Shown: piece after piece, positions 28,467-39,185 of the stretch
How positions within the stretch are numbered: position 1 is the stretch's first letter
Layout of the letters: the number at the start of each line of letters is the position of its first letter
Assembly: GCA_030673105.1 (NCBI GenBank)
Contig: DAOVJS010000003.1
Coordinates: 1-44,474, forward strand
DNA length: 44,474 nt
Source: Spirochaetota bacterium
GTDB lineage: Bacteria > Spirochaetota > B62-G9 > DRHN01
Direction of reading: 5' to 3'
Position numbers and translations under genes: made by a program
The notes under the pieces: generated by a model
Seen by the model: the letters and a program-made list of their open reading frames with translations, nothing else
Databases searched by the model: none
What the model was told of the DNA's origin: nothing

Positions 28467-29327
28467 TTACCTGAAAAGCTGAAGAACACTCTGCGGCATT
28501 AAATTTGCCTGAGCCAGCATCGCAGTTCCTGTCTGCACCAGGATCTGGTTCTTCGTAAAATCTACCATCTGTTCCGCAATATCTGTATCTCTGATTCTCG
28601 ATTCAGACGCCTGGAGATTCTCATATCCCGACATCAATCCCTTCGTAGCAAATTCAAGCCTCGTTTGATACGCACCGAGATCAGCCCTTTGCTTGGCTAC
28701 TTCCGTTAACGCAGCGTCTAAGGTTCCTATTGCCCTGTTTGACAATTCAGGTGTCCCGAGTGATATTGAAGAGCCGGTTGCCGCCTGCTTTACTCTCAGC
28801 CCACGAGAAGTCATCGTCTGAATAAAAACCTGCTCTCTCTGATCCATATTCGCCCCGATTTGGAACCACATTGATGCGGTAGGCGTATTCTCTCCAATCG
28901 GCCGCGCGAACCTGCCTGTCAGCATATTCATACCGTTAAACTGGGCATGTGAGGCCACCCTGTCGATCTCATCGATAAGCTGGGAAACCTCCACCTGGAT
29001 CATCATTCTATCCTCCTCGGTATAAATACCGTTGGAAGCCTGAACAGAGAGTTCTCTTACTCTCTGAAGAATATCCTGGATTTCCTGTAAATATCCTTCC
29101 GCGGTTTGAATAAAAGAAATTCCATCTTCCGCATTCTGCGCCGCCCGTTTCAAACCCCTTATCTGGGATCTCATTTTCTCGGAAACTGCAAGACCTGACG
29201 CATCATCACCGGCACGGTTTATCTTCATACCTGATGCCAGCTTTTCAATGTTTTTGTTGATATTCCAGTTGTTAAATTTGAGAGTCCTGTTCGCAAAAAT
29301 AGCGCTGATGTTGTGATTAATAATCAT
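28467..29327 (-). CDS. flaB: Flagellin, spirochaete FlaB type
   Basis: [20 protein letters not shown]...[23 protein letters not shown]...[43 protein letters not shown]. Confidence 0.95.
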   Translation of the reverse strand: MIINHNISAIFANRTLKFNNWNINKNIEKLASGMKINRAGDDASGLAVSEKMRSQIRGLKRAAQNAEDGISFIQTAEGYLQEIQDILQRVRELSVQASNGIYTEEDRMMIQVEVSQLIDEIDRVASHAQFNGMNMLTGRFARPIGENTPTASMWFQIGANMDQREQVFIQTMTSRGLRVKQAATGSSISLGTPELSNRAIGTLDAALTEVAKQRADLGAYQTRLEFATKGLMSGYENLQASESRIRDTDIAEQMVDFTKNQILVQTGTAMLAQANLMPQSVLQLFR

Positions 29328-29635
29328 ATTTTCCTCCTTGAAATTTTTCTTCGGCATCCGTGCCTGCAAAAAAAATATCGTAATCAAAATTTTGCGCTAA
29401 ACAAATTTCATTTGATTACGATAAATAAAGTAATTGAAAATAAGAGCATCACCTCCTTGCGTTTATGATGCTAAAAACATCCATGTTTTTAGTGATTTTT
29501 ACCCCTGATAAACGGCAAAGGACCAGGGGGAGGGTTTACTCCCTCTTTATTTCCTCCCTAAATGGAAAAATAAGAAACGGAAAAATAAGCCGCGGTGCTT
29601 CTTTGCAGCACCTGAGCGGTATTTCCTCTTTCATT

Positions 29636-29663
29636 ATATCGGACGAATCTATACAAAACTTTA
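29636..29663 (-). promoter_or_regulatory. Candidate sigma-28 (FliA) promoter for the first flagellin gene
   Basis: Minus strand TAAAGTTT - 12 nt - TCCGATAT, against TAAAGTTT-N11-GCCGATAA consensus. Confidence 0.65.
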
Positions 29664-29672
29664 AATAATATT

Positions 29673-31376
29673 TTAGTTTGAAAATCGTTTCAAAGCCAGA
29701 ACCTCGAGGTCATCTATCCTGTCCCTGATCAAGAGATATAATTCCGGTTGATTGGCCCTGATTTTTCTTGCTCTTTCCAGCCATAAGAAAAACTTATCTT
29801 TGTACTTTTTATGCGCAAATTTCCTGATCGTGTCGGGTATCAACTTTAGGAAATATTCTTTATCACAATCCTCCCCGCCTATTTTTTTAAATAATTCCTC
29901 TAATTCCTCCTCTTTATCCTTACATAACGATTTTTCCAATTTTTCAGTCAATCTCAGTCTCTTCATGTCACTCAGACCCTCAATATCACCTGCCGGCATT
30001 AATTCAAGAAAGTCTCTCGTATTTATTTTAATATGTAAATCCTCCAATTCTAAGGTCTTATTTTTTAGATCGATCGAAAAATTCTCTTTCAATCTTATTA
30101 AAGAATATTTTTTATTAAATAATAACGCAAGTCTCTTTTTAACCAGTATATTATCCAGCTGTTTCAGCCCATATTTAGTGCTTCTTCTTGATGTATCAAT
30201 TATCATTACAAATTCGATATTCTTGTTTAATCTTTTAATGCTCTGCTTACCACCGCGGTATTTGGTATATTCATTCGTTACAATATCTATTTTACCTTTT
30301 TCCGAACATATGCCCTTCAATTCATCAAAAGGTATTATCCCTTCAGTACTGTAGCTCAATAAAATATATTTTGATTTAATATTATCAATCAAAGTATAAA
30401 AAGTGTCCCTGGCCCTGTCAGCGTAGCAGTAATCAGATTTGGTAATGACCCAATCTTTTCTGATAGCCGCCTTCTCCATTAAAATTCCCTTTTCATTTAA
30501 ATTATTATTAACCGGCAGCCTGTCCCATAAGCCGATTGTATTGAGCATATGGTAATTACTTCCGTACTGGTGCTGGTTATAGGGAGGGTCTAAATAAACC
30601 ATGTCAAAATCGGTGCCTCTTAAATCTTCCATCAAAATCAGCTTATTCGCATCTTCTCTAAATACTGTCGCATTGTGCTTTGACGTTATCAATACAGGCA
30701 TCCTGAGTCTGATGGGTGCCAGTATTCGGCTCAAAGCATCCCTGCCGTGCCCGCCGAATCCTTTATGATACGCTTTAAATACACCTGATGTGTTAGTGTG
30801 GGTTGCAGCTTCATAAAGCAGTAATGAAATAAGAAGATACTTTTCTCTTAGTTTATCAGGTGATTTATTGTTTTCTCCTGCGGGGTACAGGTCTTCGATT
30901 TTATTTCTGATTTTATCGATAATTAGACCGTTTGACCTGGTGTAAAACATCCTTTCTTTTCTGAAGTCTAAACCTTCAATTTTGCAGGTGGATGGAGAAT
31001 AATGTTTAGCGATATACTGATCATTCACGGACGGCCGTGGCAGAGAATTCAAAGTATCCAACAGCCCGGCAAGCCCTCCATATTCACGGTACATGTTTTT
31101 TAAATCTACTTCATCAATTTCCAGAAACGATTTATTTATTATGTAGGTGTAAGGTTCCCAATCATTCGAATAAACTTTAAAACCCAAATATTTTGCAAAT
31201 TTTGAAACAACGCCGCCACCCGCAAACATATCAAGGAAAGTTAAACCTTCCGGTATATCCGGATAACACTTCGTAATTGCTTCATATATGAGGGGAAGGA
31301 GCCGCCTCTTATTTCCTATGTACGCGATTATATGCTGCGTTAAATATGGATGTCTGTAATCGACTTTCTTTCCCAT
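29673..31376 (-). CDS. D12-class-like adenine-specific DNA methyltransferase
   Basis: HIIAYIGNKRRLLPLI; TFLDMFAGGGVVSKFAKYLGFKVYSNDW; DFDMVYLDPPYNQHQYGSNYHMLNTI. Confidence 0.88.
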   Translation of the reverse strand: MGKKVDYRHPYLTQHIIAYIGNKRRLLPLIYEAITKCYPDIPEGLTFLDMFAGGGVVSKFAKYLGFKVYSNDWEPYTYIINKSFLEIDEVDLKNMYREYGGLAGLLDTLNSLPRPSVNDQYIAKHYSPSTCKIEGLDFRKERMFYTRSNGLIIDKIRNKIEDLYPAGENNKSPDKLREKYLLISLLLYEAATHTNTSGVFKAYHKGFGGHGRDALSRILAPIRLRMPVLITSKHNATVFREDANKLILMEDLRGTDFDMVYLDPPYNQHQYGSNYHMLNTIGLWDRLPVNNNLNEKGILMEKAAIRKDWVITKSDYCYADRARDTFYTLIDNIKSKYILLSYSTEGIIPFDELKGICSEKGKIDIVTNEYTKYRGGKQSIKRLNKNIEFVMIIDTSRRSTKYGLKQLDNILVKKRLALLFNKKYSLIRLKENFSIDLKNKTLELEDLHIKINTRDFLELMPAGDIEGLSDMKRLRLTEKLEKSLCKDKEEELEELFKKIGGEDCDKEYFLKLIPDTIRKFAHKKYKDKFFLWLERARKIRANQPELYLLIRDRIDDLEVLALKRFSN

Positions 31377-31481
31377 GATTTATCTGCCTTTAATGCCATT
31401 AGTCGAGCTTTTTGTTAAGCAGCACATAAAGTTTGAGTTTCTACCTGGCGCATATCCCCGGGGATATTAATTTAACCGGTT

Positions 31482-33185
31482 TTACATCTCCTCCACTGCC
31501 TTCAGCCCGAGAAGTTCCAATCCCTTCTTTAACACCATTTTTACGCCATAAACGACAAGCGCACGGGACAGTGAAAGCGAGTGATCATCAGTAATGATCC
31601 TATGGGTATTGTAGAAGCTGTTAAACTGTGAGGCAAGATCAAGAAGATAACGTGAAATGATGGATGGTTCAAACTCTTTTGAGGCATGTATGACAACATT
31701 TTCAAAATTGTTTATTAGAAGCACGATCCCGTAGCCTTCAGCACCAAAAGAAAGTCCTTCCTCAAACCTCAATTCTCCGTGTATTTCTTTGAACTTTTTT
31801 AAAAGACTGTTGATACGGGCGTGTGTGTACTGTAAATATGGGCCGGTCTCGCCGTTGAAGTTCAAAACCTCATCCCAGACAAAAGCAACATCCTTAATTC
31901 TGTAATTTTTAAGACTATTGAAAATAACTGAACTAACTCCCACAGCCTCAGCGACTTCATTTTTATGATTAAGTCCCGGATTCTTTTCTTCAATGATGCT
32001 CAGTGCGAGCTCTGAAGCTTTATCAAGAACTTCTTCAAGAAAGACTATATTCCCTTTCCTAGTGCTCATGGAACCTTCAGCAAACCGTACATGTCCAAAG
32101 GGGACATGGTGGCAGTTTTCATTCCATCCGAGGCCCATTTTACCCAGGACACTGAACAGCTGCCTGAAATGAAGCGCCTGCGGGCTGCCGACCACATAAA
32201 GTGCCAGGTCAAAGTGAAATGTTCTGTGTCTGTAAAGCGCGGCTGCTATATCCCGTGTGAGATAGAGGGTCGCGTCATCACTCTTCCGGAGCAAAGCCGG
32301 CTGCATGTCATCACCAAGGGGAACAATGAGCGCTCCATCACTCTCAGAAGTAATGCCAATCTCCTTCATACTCTTTATAGTATCTTCAAGCACACTGCTG
32401 TAAAAACTCTCTCCTGTATAATAATCAAACTCAACACCGAGCCTCCCATAAATCTTTTTAAACTCTTTTACACTGAGATCTCTAAACTGCCCCCACAGCC
32501 GCCCTGCTTCTTCATCGTTATTTTCCAGCCTGGAAAACCAGCTCCGTGCTTCATCTTCCAGTTCGGGCGTATTCTCCGCTTCCGAATGGAACCTGACATA
32601 AAGGTTAAACAGGTACTTAACGGGGTCGGATTTCAGCTGTTCCGTACTCCCCCACCTTTTATATGCCGTAATAAGCTTACCGAACTGTGTGCCCCAGTCT
32701 CCCAGGTGATTTATTCCGATAACTTTATAGCCAAGAAAAGAGAATATTTTATAAAGTGAGCTCCCGATTACAGTAGAGCGAAGATGGCCGACTCCAAAGG
32801 GTTTCGCAATATTGGGGGATGAGTAGTCAATAATTACCGTCTTGCCGGTGCCGTGAAGACCAGGGAACCGGCTTTTAAAAACATGCCGGACTACTTCCCT
32901 TACGATATACACCTTATTAACGAACATATTAAGGTAAGGGCCGTTGGACTTTACTTTCTGAATCACTTCATTATTTTTAGCTTTTTTTGAGAACAGCCGT
33001 TCGAAATCCGATGCGATCTGCGCCGGATTCTTCCTGCTCTCCTTCGTGAATGCAAAACAGGGAATAGCAAAATCCCCGAAACCGGTATCAGGAGGGGTTT
33101 CTATCAGGGAATAACATTTTTCGGCAGGAATATCGAGGACCTGTGATAGATTTTCGGAAAGCCTCTTATTAATATCTATGCTCAT
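31482..33185 (-). CDS. argS: Arginyl-tRNA synthetase
   Basis: SSPNIAKPFGVGHLRSTVIGSSL; HVPFGHVRFAEGSMSTRKGNIVFLEEVLD; GETGPYLQYTHARI. Confidence 0.95.
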   Translation of the reverse strand: MSIDINKRLSENLSQVLDIPAEKCYSLIETPPDTGFGDFAIPCFAFTKESRKNPAQIASDFERLFSKKAKNNEVIQKVKSNGPYLNMFVNKVYIVREVVRHVFKSRFPGLHGTGKTVIIDYSSPNIAKPFGVGHLRSTVIGSSLYKIFSFLGYKVIGINHLGDWGTQFGKLITAYKRWGSTEQLKSDPVKYLFNLYVRFHSEAENTPELEDEARSWFSRLENNDEEAGRLWGQFRDLSVKEFKKIYGRLGVEFDYYTGESFYSSVLEDTIKSMKEIGITSESDGALIVPLGDDMQPALLRKSDDATLYLTRDIAAALYRHRTFHFDLALYVVGSPQALHFRQLFSVLGKMGLGWNENCHHVPFGHVRFAEGSMSTRKGNIVFLEEVLDKASELALSIIEEKNPGLNHKNEVAEAVGVSSVIFNSLKNYRIKDVAFVWDEVLNFNGETGPYLQYTHARINSLLKKFKEIHGELRFEEGLSFGAEGYGIVLLINNFENVVIHASKEFEPSIISRYLLDLASQFNSFYNTHRIITDDHSLSLSRALVVYGVKMVLKKGLELLGLKAVEEM

Positions 33186-33191
33186 AATTCA

Positions 33192-33830
33192 TCATAAGTC
33201 AACTTCATCGTTCCTGATGACCTTTGCTTCCCCTTTGAGCTCATCAACTAACTCATTAAGATAGTCGTTGTACTGCCTCTGAAGAAGCTGCATCTTTATC
33301 TGCTGCCGGGCGACATCAATATCAACACCGGCAAACAGCTTTTTATTCTGGTTGTAAATTGATTCTATCTGCTCATCAGGAATATCCTGCAGTTTCGGCT
33401 CTATCTTTTCGTTCAAATAAACCTGAATGATTGCTCTTCTTTCCACAGCCTTAATGAGATCCTGTACATCTTTTCTTTTATCATAACCTTTCCGGAGCGC
33501 CTTTTGATAAATAAGGTATTCATTTATGAGGTTTATTAAAAACTTCTTTTTATTAATAGTATCGTTCTGGTACAGGTCCTTCTGCTTTTCATCAATAGGT
33601 AAAGAATAAACATGCACATTAAACTCTCTTTCAAACTCATTCAATGTGATAGTCTTATTGTCTATTTTCGCGACCCAGTCACCCGGTTTTGACGTCTTTC
33701 TGGTTGTCTGTGCAATAATGAAGTAATTTTCATCCGCTGCCGCATCCTGCGCTGATATTATATAGCGGTCAATAAAAATACCCGTCAAGATCAAAAAAAT
33801 CGACACCGCAAATACTGCTAATTTCCTCAT
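33192..33830 (-). CDS. Secreted SurA-N-like chaperone without a PPIase domain
   Basis: N-terminal signal/TM; WVAKIDNKTITLNEFEREFN...KKKFLINLINEYLIYQKALRKGYDKRKDVQDLI. Confidence 0.7.
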   Translation of the reverse strand: MRKLAVFAVSIFLILTGIFIDRYIISAQDAAADENYFIIAQTTRKTSKPGDWVAKIDNKTITLNEFEREFNVHVYSLPIDEKQKDLYQNDTINKKKFLINLINEYLIYQKALRKGYDKRKDVQDLIKAVERRAIIQVYLNEKIEPKLQDIPDEQIESIYNQNKKLFAGVDIDVARQQIKMQLLQRQYNDYLNELVDELKGEAKVIRNDEVDL

Positions 33831-33928
33831 TTTACATACCTTTGTCTTTTAAGAGCTATAACCATAAAAGTAATCTAACCATTATACCCTGTAAGGACAA
33901 TATAATTTTCTTCAGCCCGCATTCGACC

Positions 33929-35107
33929 TTATAGATGCTGAATGGATTCATCGGTTTTATTGATGCTCTTTCCCCCTCTCCTTCCTATACAGTACATATT
34001 TTCATACCCCACAGTGCCGCTTTCAAAAACGAATTTCGGTTCAAAGGCAATCACCATACCCGACTTTATGCGCCCCTCAAAACGATCACTTATCACAGGA
34101 AACTCATCCAGCTCAAGGCCGACTCCATGGCCCATAAACTTCGCCTCCCCCATATACACGTCTTGAAGACCCCTCCCGGCCACAAAATCGTTTATTTCTT
34201 TACAAATGTCAGGGATGGCCAGACCCTCTTTCACCTTCTCAAGAAATATTTCATGGCAGCCCTTTGATACACTGTGAGCTTTCTCAAATATCGGGTCAAT
34301 ACTGCCTATAGCAAAAATACGGGTACAGTCCACAATATACCCCTCATGATTAAACGCAGCATCAATTAGTATCGGCTCGCCCTTCTTCAACTTTTTGTGC
34401 CCTGAACCGGAAGGAAATGCCGCATTTATCCCGTCACCACCTCCTGACGGAGAATCCATGAAGGAGTGTTTGTACGCGCTCCTCCCGCTCAAAACCTCAT
34501 TTGAATGCACCTCCATATTGAACATCCTGGTTCTCACAATGAGGACAGAATCTTCCTTTAAAAAAAGAGCTGAGAGCTTCATGCTTAATTCAAACTCTGA
34601 AATCCCCGGTTTAATCTCATCCTTTAATTTAGTAAAAATGCTGTCCAGTCTTTTTCCGCCCTCTACCAGCAGCGATATTTCATAATTTGATTTTACAGCC
34701 CGCATATTACGTATCTCAATGGAAATGTCGACAAAACGCGCATCAGGGAAATTGGATAAAATTTTTATATACAGCTTTGCAGGGAGAACATCCATTTCAA
34801 GTCCGATTACCTCCCGCTGAAGGTTATGGTCCCGGATGTAATTATAAATCTCATTTATGTTTTCATAGCCGATAACCGTATTTATTGGAGATTCTTCCCT
34901 GGCTCTTTCAAGAGTTCTCTTAATAAAAAGCACGGGCTGGCCATCCCTCCGTACCAGTAAAACACCGTCCTGAAAGGTTCCTGTATAGTAGTACCTGTCC
35001 ACGTTCTGTACTATCAGGCAGAGGTCAATTTCATTTGCATTTAGGCATCTCTTCAAAGCTGTGCATCTTGAAAATATTTCATTTTCAGGTGTTTTCTTCA
35101 TAATCAA
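33929..35107 (-). CDS. M24 family aminopeptidase P / Xaa-Pro peptidase
   Basis: YYYTGTFQDGVLLVRRDG; ILIDAAFNHEGYIVDCTRIFAIG; FMGHGVGLELDEFPVIS; GMVIAFEPKFVF. Confidence 0.92.
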   Translation of the reverse strand: MIMKKTPENEIFSRCTALKRCLNANEIDLCLIVQNVDRYYYTGTFQDGVLLVRRDGQPVLFIKRTLERAREESPINTVIGYENINEIYNYIRDHNLQREVIGLEMDVLPAKLYIKILSNFPDARFVDISIEIRNMRAVKSNYEISLLVEGGKRLDSIFTKLKDEIKPGISEFELSMKLSALFLKEDSVLIVRTRMFNMEVHSNEVLSGRSAYKHSFMDSPSGGGDGINAAFPSGSGHKKLKKGEPILIDAAFNHEGYIVDCTRIFAIGSIDPIFEKAHSVSKGCHEIFLEKVKEGLAIPDICKEINDFVAGRGLQDVYMGEAKFMGHGVGLELDEFPVISDRFEGRIKSGMVIAFEPKFVFESGTVGYENMYCIGRRGGKSINKTDESIQHL

Positions 35108-38100
35108 AAAAATCCTTTAAAAACTCTAATTTTGCTGTATTATCCTGGAACATCCGGTATACGTAGAGAGTATTGTAATCCTTCGGCGATATACTGAACA
35201 GCCTTTTATTTTTATTAACCTTCTGTACCAATTTTATAATATCAACCCTGCTTTTTTCAAAGATCAACTGAAGCTCATTCTCCTTCTCTCTCAGGCATTT
35301 GATTCCCACATTTCTACAAAGCACTCTGAGCCTGACAACGGTAAAAAGTTCCTGAAGCTGCCAGGGGATTGCTCCAAAACGGTCAAGCAGCTCAACTTTA
35401 AACTCATCCAGCTCTTCCTCTCTCTTCATACCGGCCAGCCGCTTATAGATCTCAATCCTAAGCTTCTCGCTTTCAACATAGGTCCCGGGTATAAACCCTC
35501 TATATTTTATTTCTAAAACCGGATCAATCTCCACTTCCACTGGCTGCCCGTGCTGCAGCTCCCGTATTGCTTCGTCAAGAAGCTTCACATACATTTCAAA
35601 ACCAACGGTAAGCATATCTCCGTGCTGCTCCCTTCCAAGTATGTTGCCCGCGCCTCTGATTTCAAGGTCCTTTAACGCAATCGAATATCCGGATCCCAAT
35701 TCGGTATGATCGTTTATTACTGAAAGTCTTTTCCGGGCCTGCTCTGTGATAACTTTTCCGACAGGATACAGAAGGTACGCGTATGCTTTTCGCTTGCTTC
35801 TACCGACTCTGCCTCGCAACTGGTAGAGCTGGGACAATCCAAATCTGTCAGCCCGCTCTATAATAATCGTGTTAACGTTGGGAATATCGAGTCCGGATTC
35901 AATTATGGTCGTTGTCAACAGGGTATGGAACTCCATATCAAAGAAAGCCTTCATTATTTCTTCAAGGTCACGCTCTTCCATCCGGCCGTGGGCAATTTCA
36001 AATGTCACCTCAGGCATGAGCCGCCTGAGTGATTCAGCTTTTTCCTCAATAGTTCTTACCCTGTTGTGTACATAATACACCTGTCCGCCTCTCTCGATCT
36101 CACGCCTGATCGCTCTTTTTATTATTTCTTCATTATATTCAACCACATAGGTCTCAATCGGTATCCTGTCGCGGGGAGGAGTTTCAATAATGCTCATGTC
36201 TCTGATTTTCGTCATCGACATGTAGAGTGTTCTGGGTATGGGGGTGGCCGTCATTGTAATTACATCTACCAGCTTCCTCAACTGCTTGAACCGTTCTTTA
36301 TGCTCAACACCAAACCTCTGCTCTTCATCTATTACTACGAGCCCCAGGTCCTTAAACTTCACATCTTTCTGTATCAGACGGTGAGTTCCGATCACCACAT
36401 CAATAAGCCCGTTTTTCAGGTTCTCCAGAATTATTTTCTGCTCCCCGGGGGTTCTAAAACGCGAGAGCATTTCAACATTCAAAGGGTATAGAGAAAATCT
36501 ATCACGGAAGGTGCCGAGATGCTGTTCAGCAAGAATTGTAGTAGGAACAAGAACTGCCACCTGTTTTCCATCCATTACTGCCTTAAAAGCAGCCCGTACC
36601 GCGACCTCGGTTTTTCCAAAACCAACATCACCGCATATCAGCCTGTCCATAGGTTTTGGATTTTCCATGTCATTTTTAAGCTCCTCAATTGTCCGTATCT
36701 GGTCCGGAGTTTCTTCATACCGGAACCCTGATTCAAACTCATACTGCCACTCGGTATCTCTCGAAAAAGAATATCCTTTCTGGCTCGCACGGATTGAATA
36801 TATTTCCATTAAATCCTTTGCCAGATTCTTTACCGATTTCTTTACATGATCTTTAATTTTTTTCCATGTCCCGGAGCCCAGCCTGTCAATTCTCGGGGGC
36901 CTTCCCTTATGGCCGATATACTTCTGCACCCGGTTTATCTGGTCAACCGGAATAAATATCTCATCACCATCCCTGTACTCGATTTTAATAAAATCTTTTT
37001 CCACACCGCCTGTAGACAGTTTTTCAATGCCCCTGTAAATACCAATACCGTGCTCCACATGGACAATATAATCTCCATTATTGATGTCAAGCATCCCCTC
37101 GATCCGCTCTGATCTCACATCAAGAAATTGCCTTTTATACCTTTTTTTCCTGCTGAAAATTTCCCTGTCAAGAATGACAGCAAGCTTCATCCTGCGTGAT
37201 ATAAATCCTTCGTGTATGTCCAGAGTCATGACTATCAGTTTTCCATTGACTTTCGGCAATGCTTTAAGCACTTCCCTCAAACGATTCGTCTGGCCTTCGT
37301 AGCTTGCCCCCACAATGACGGTATATCCTTCGATCAGTAGATTTTTAATGTCTTCCTTTAAATGTTTTATCTGCCCTCTGTACCCCCTTTTCTCAGTAAT
37401 ATTAAAATCAATAAAATCACACTCAGTCTCAGGCAGAACAGACATGTTCCCGTATTTTCCCGCCTCCATCAAAAGATTATTGAGCTCAGCCATTACCCTT
37501 GCAGGAGGAAGGAGAAAAGTCTTTCCTCTTTTTTCTTTATAGAGCCTTACGGCCTCATTTTTAAAGAAATCGGCCTCTTTTGTACACTCTCTTAGAGAGT
37601 CAACTATGAAAGTATATCCACGATTCGCGTAATCTAAAATAGTGCCCGGGGGCTCATAAATCATTGATATGTAATTATCTATTCCGGGAAAGACACCGAA
37701 TTCCTTTATATTCTCCACCACTTCCCTGTTCTCTTCATCTAATATGCTTTCCAGACCCTTTTTTATTAAGGGAGTAAGAATGATTTCTCGCGCCGGCAGT
37801 ACCGTAATTCCGCTCACTTCCTCTATTGATCTCTGTGTCACATATGAAAATTCACGGATTGACTCTATAGTGTCATCAAAAAACTCTACTCTGAAAGGAT
37901 ACTCGTTCCCGTATATGAATATGTCGAGGATATCTCCACGGATTGCAAAGCATCCCTGATATGATACCCTGTCTTCCCTCTCATAACCCAGGCGGATAAG
38001 GTATCCCTCCAATTCGCTAAATGAAACATCCGCGCCTTTTATCAGCCTGATACAGCTTTGCTCAAAGATACTTTTAGGTATAAAAAAGTCTGTAAAGGTT

Positions 38101-38471
38101 CTTACAGGAAGAACAAAAACACCCCTTTGCTTTTTTACCAGCGCGTTGAGAGCGATAATTCTTTTAACAATTATTTCCTTAAAGGGTTCAGCATCATCGT
38201 AGGGAAGGGTTTCTCTGGAAGGAAATAAGAAGATTTCATTCTCTTTCAAAAATAGCGACAGATCACCGTAGAAGTCTGAAGCGTCCCTGTTGCTCCTGGT
38301 AATAAGGATAATACCGCCACTCAGTCTTTGAAAGAGCGCCGAAATAAAAAGAGCCCTTGCAGAACCGTTCAATCCTGTAAACTCGGTTCTCTTTTTTTCG
38401 AGCGTTCCGGGAATGTCTCTTATATTAAATGTACGGTCAAATAACCGTAAAAAGGTTCTGAAGTCCGTCAT
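35085..38471 (-). CDS. mfd: Transcription-repair coupling factor Mfd
   Basis: DYIVHVEHGIGIYRGIEKL; RLICGDVGFGKTEVAVRAAFKAVMDGKQVAVLVPTTILAEQH; VVIDEEQRFGV; TMTATPIPRTLYMSM; LRGRVGRSKRKAYAYLLY. Confidence 0.98.
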   Translation of the reverse strand: MTDFRTFLRLFDRTFNIRDIPGTLEKKRTEFTGLNGSARALFISALFQRLSGGIILITRSNRDASDFYGDLSLFLKENEIFLFPSRETLPYDDAEPFKEIIVKRIIALNALVKKQRGVFVLPVRTFTDFFIPKSIFEQSCIRLIKGADVSFSELEGYLIRLGYEREDRVSYQGCFAIRGDILDIFIYGNEYPFRVEFFDDTIESIREFSYVTQRSIEEVSGITVLPAREIILTPLIKKGLESILDEENREVVENIKEFGVFPGIDNYISMIYEPPGTILDYANRGYTFIVDSLRECTKEADFFKNEAVRLYKEKRGKTFLLPPARVMAELNNLLMEAGKYGNMSVLPETECDFIDFNITEKRGYRGQIKHLKEDIKNLLIEGYTVIVGASYEGQTNRLREVLKALPKVNGKLIVMTLDIHEGFISRRMKLAVILDREIFSRKKRYKRQFLDVRSERIEGMLDINNGDYIVHVEHGIGIYRGIEKLSTGGVEKDFIKIEYRDGDEIFIPVDQINRVQKYIGHKGRPPRIDRLGSGTWKKIKDHVKKSVKNLAKDLMEIYSIRASQKGYSFSRDTEWQYEFESGFRYEETPDQIRTIEELKNDMENPKPMDRLICGDVGFGKTEVAVRAAFKAVMDGKQVAVLVPTTILAEQHLGTFRDRFSLYPLNVEMLSRFRTPGEQKIILENLKNGLIDVVIGTHRLIQKDVKFKDLGLVVIDEEQRFGVEHKERFKQLRKLVDVITMTATPIPRTLYMSMTKIRDMSIIETPPRDRIPIETYVVEYNEEIIKRAIRREIERGGQVYYVHNRVRTIEEKAESLRRLMPEVTFEIAHGRMEERDLEEIMKAFFDMEFHTLLTTTIIESGLDIPNVNTIIIERADRFGLSQLYQLRGRVGRSKRKAYAYLLYPVGKVITEQARKRLSVINDHTELGSGYSIALKDLEIRGAGNILGREQHGDMLTVGFEMYVKLLDEAIRELQHGQPVEVEIDPVLEIKYRGFIPGTYVESEKLRIEIYKRLAGMKREEELDEFKVELLDRFGAIPWQLQELFTVVRLRVLCRNVGIKCLREKENELQLIFEKSRVDIIKLVQKVNKNKRLFSISPKDYNTLYVYRMFQDNTAKLEFLKDFFDYEENT

Positions 38472-38571
38472 TATTTCTACATTTTAGTAATGAAATTGCT
38501 GCAAAGGTTTCACGCGTGTAATATGGTAAACATAAGCGAGATTTTGAAAAAAGTGACGGTATTTTGTAGAA

Positions 38572-38946
38572 TTAGCCCTTTTCAAGCTCCTCATCATAAA
38601 TTTCAAATATTTCTCTAGTCTTCCTTAAAAATTCAGGATTGAGCTCTACAATATTTAACCCTCTATCTTTTATCTCCCTGATAAATATTTCCGCTTTGAC
38701 CTCCACCTTCACAATAGCATTATCTTCAGCGTAGGAATCTATGATCCCGTATTTTCTTTCCTTCTTTAACTCCCTGATGATTGCTATTAAATCCTCGAAG
38801 ATTTTTATATTACGGTCAGAAGAATCATACAATTGCTGCGAAGTCCCGAATCTCTCGGCATTAACAGATGTGTCGCGAAACTTCTGTGATGTAATTTTGT
38901 AATTATAATTAAGCCGATCTCGTATATCTTCAATCATTGAGCACAT
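38572..38946 (-). CDS. Small uncharacterised protein (124 aa)
   Basis: Intact ORF on the same strand, upstream of mfd; charged helical composition. Confidence 0.6.
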   Translation of the reverse strand: MCSMIEDIRDRLNYNYKITSQKFRDTSVNAERFGTSQQLYDSSDRNIKIFEDLIAIIRELKKERKYGIIDSYAEDNAIVKVEVKAEIFIREIKDRGLNIVELNPEFLRKTREIFEIYDEELEKG

Positions 38947-39185
38947 CCCAGGTTAATGTTTTTCAAATCATCGTTAACTTCCACCTATGGTATTGATCAT
39001 TAAGTTGTAACTTATTTATTTTTATCCGATAATTATATTATAAACCAGATTACGCAATAAATTCTATCTTTTTTTGTAAAATATCTCAAATTTTCAAAGT
39101 TACCTATAAGATATACTATACTTAAAAGATTGCAAGAATAATTTCATCATTTTTAAAATAACCAAACATTAAGTCTGGAAATCTG

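Noticed and set aside
29752-30354. 200-aa plus-strand ORF antisense to the methyltransferase
   Set aside because: Compositional shadow (Leu/Ser/Asn-rich) of an AT-rich gene on the other strand.
32091-32759. 222-aa plus-strand ORF antisense to argS
   Set aside because: argS is well supported on the opposite strand; this ORF shows no recognisable motifs.
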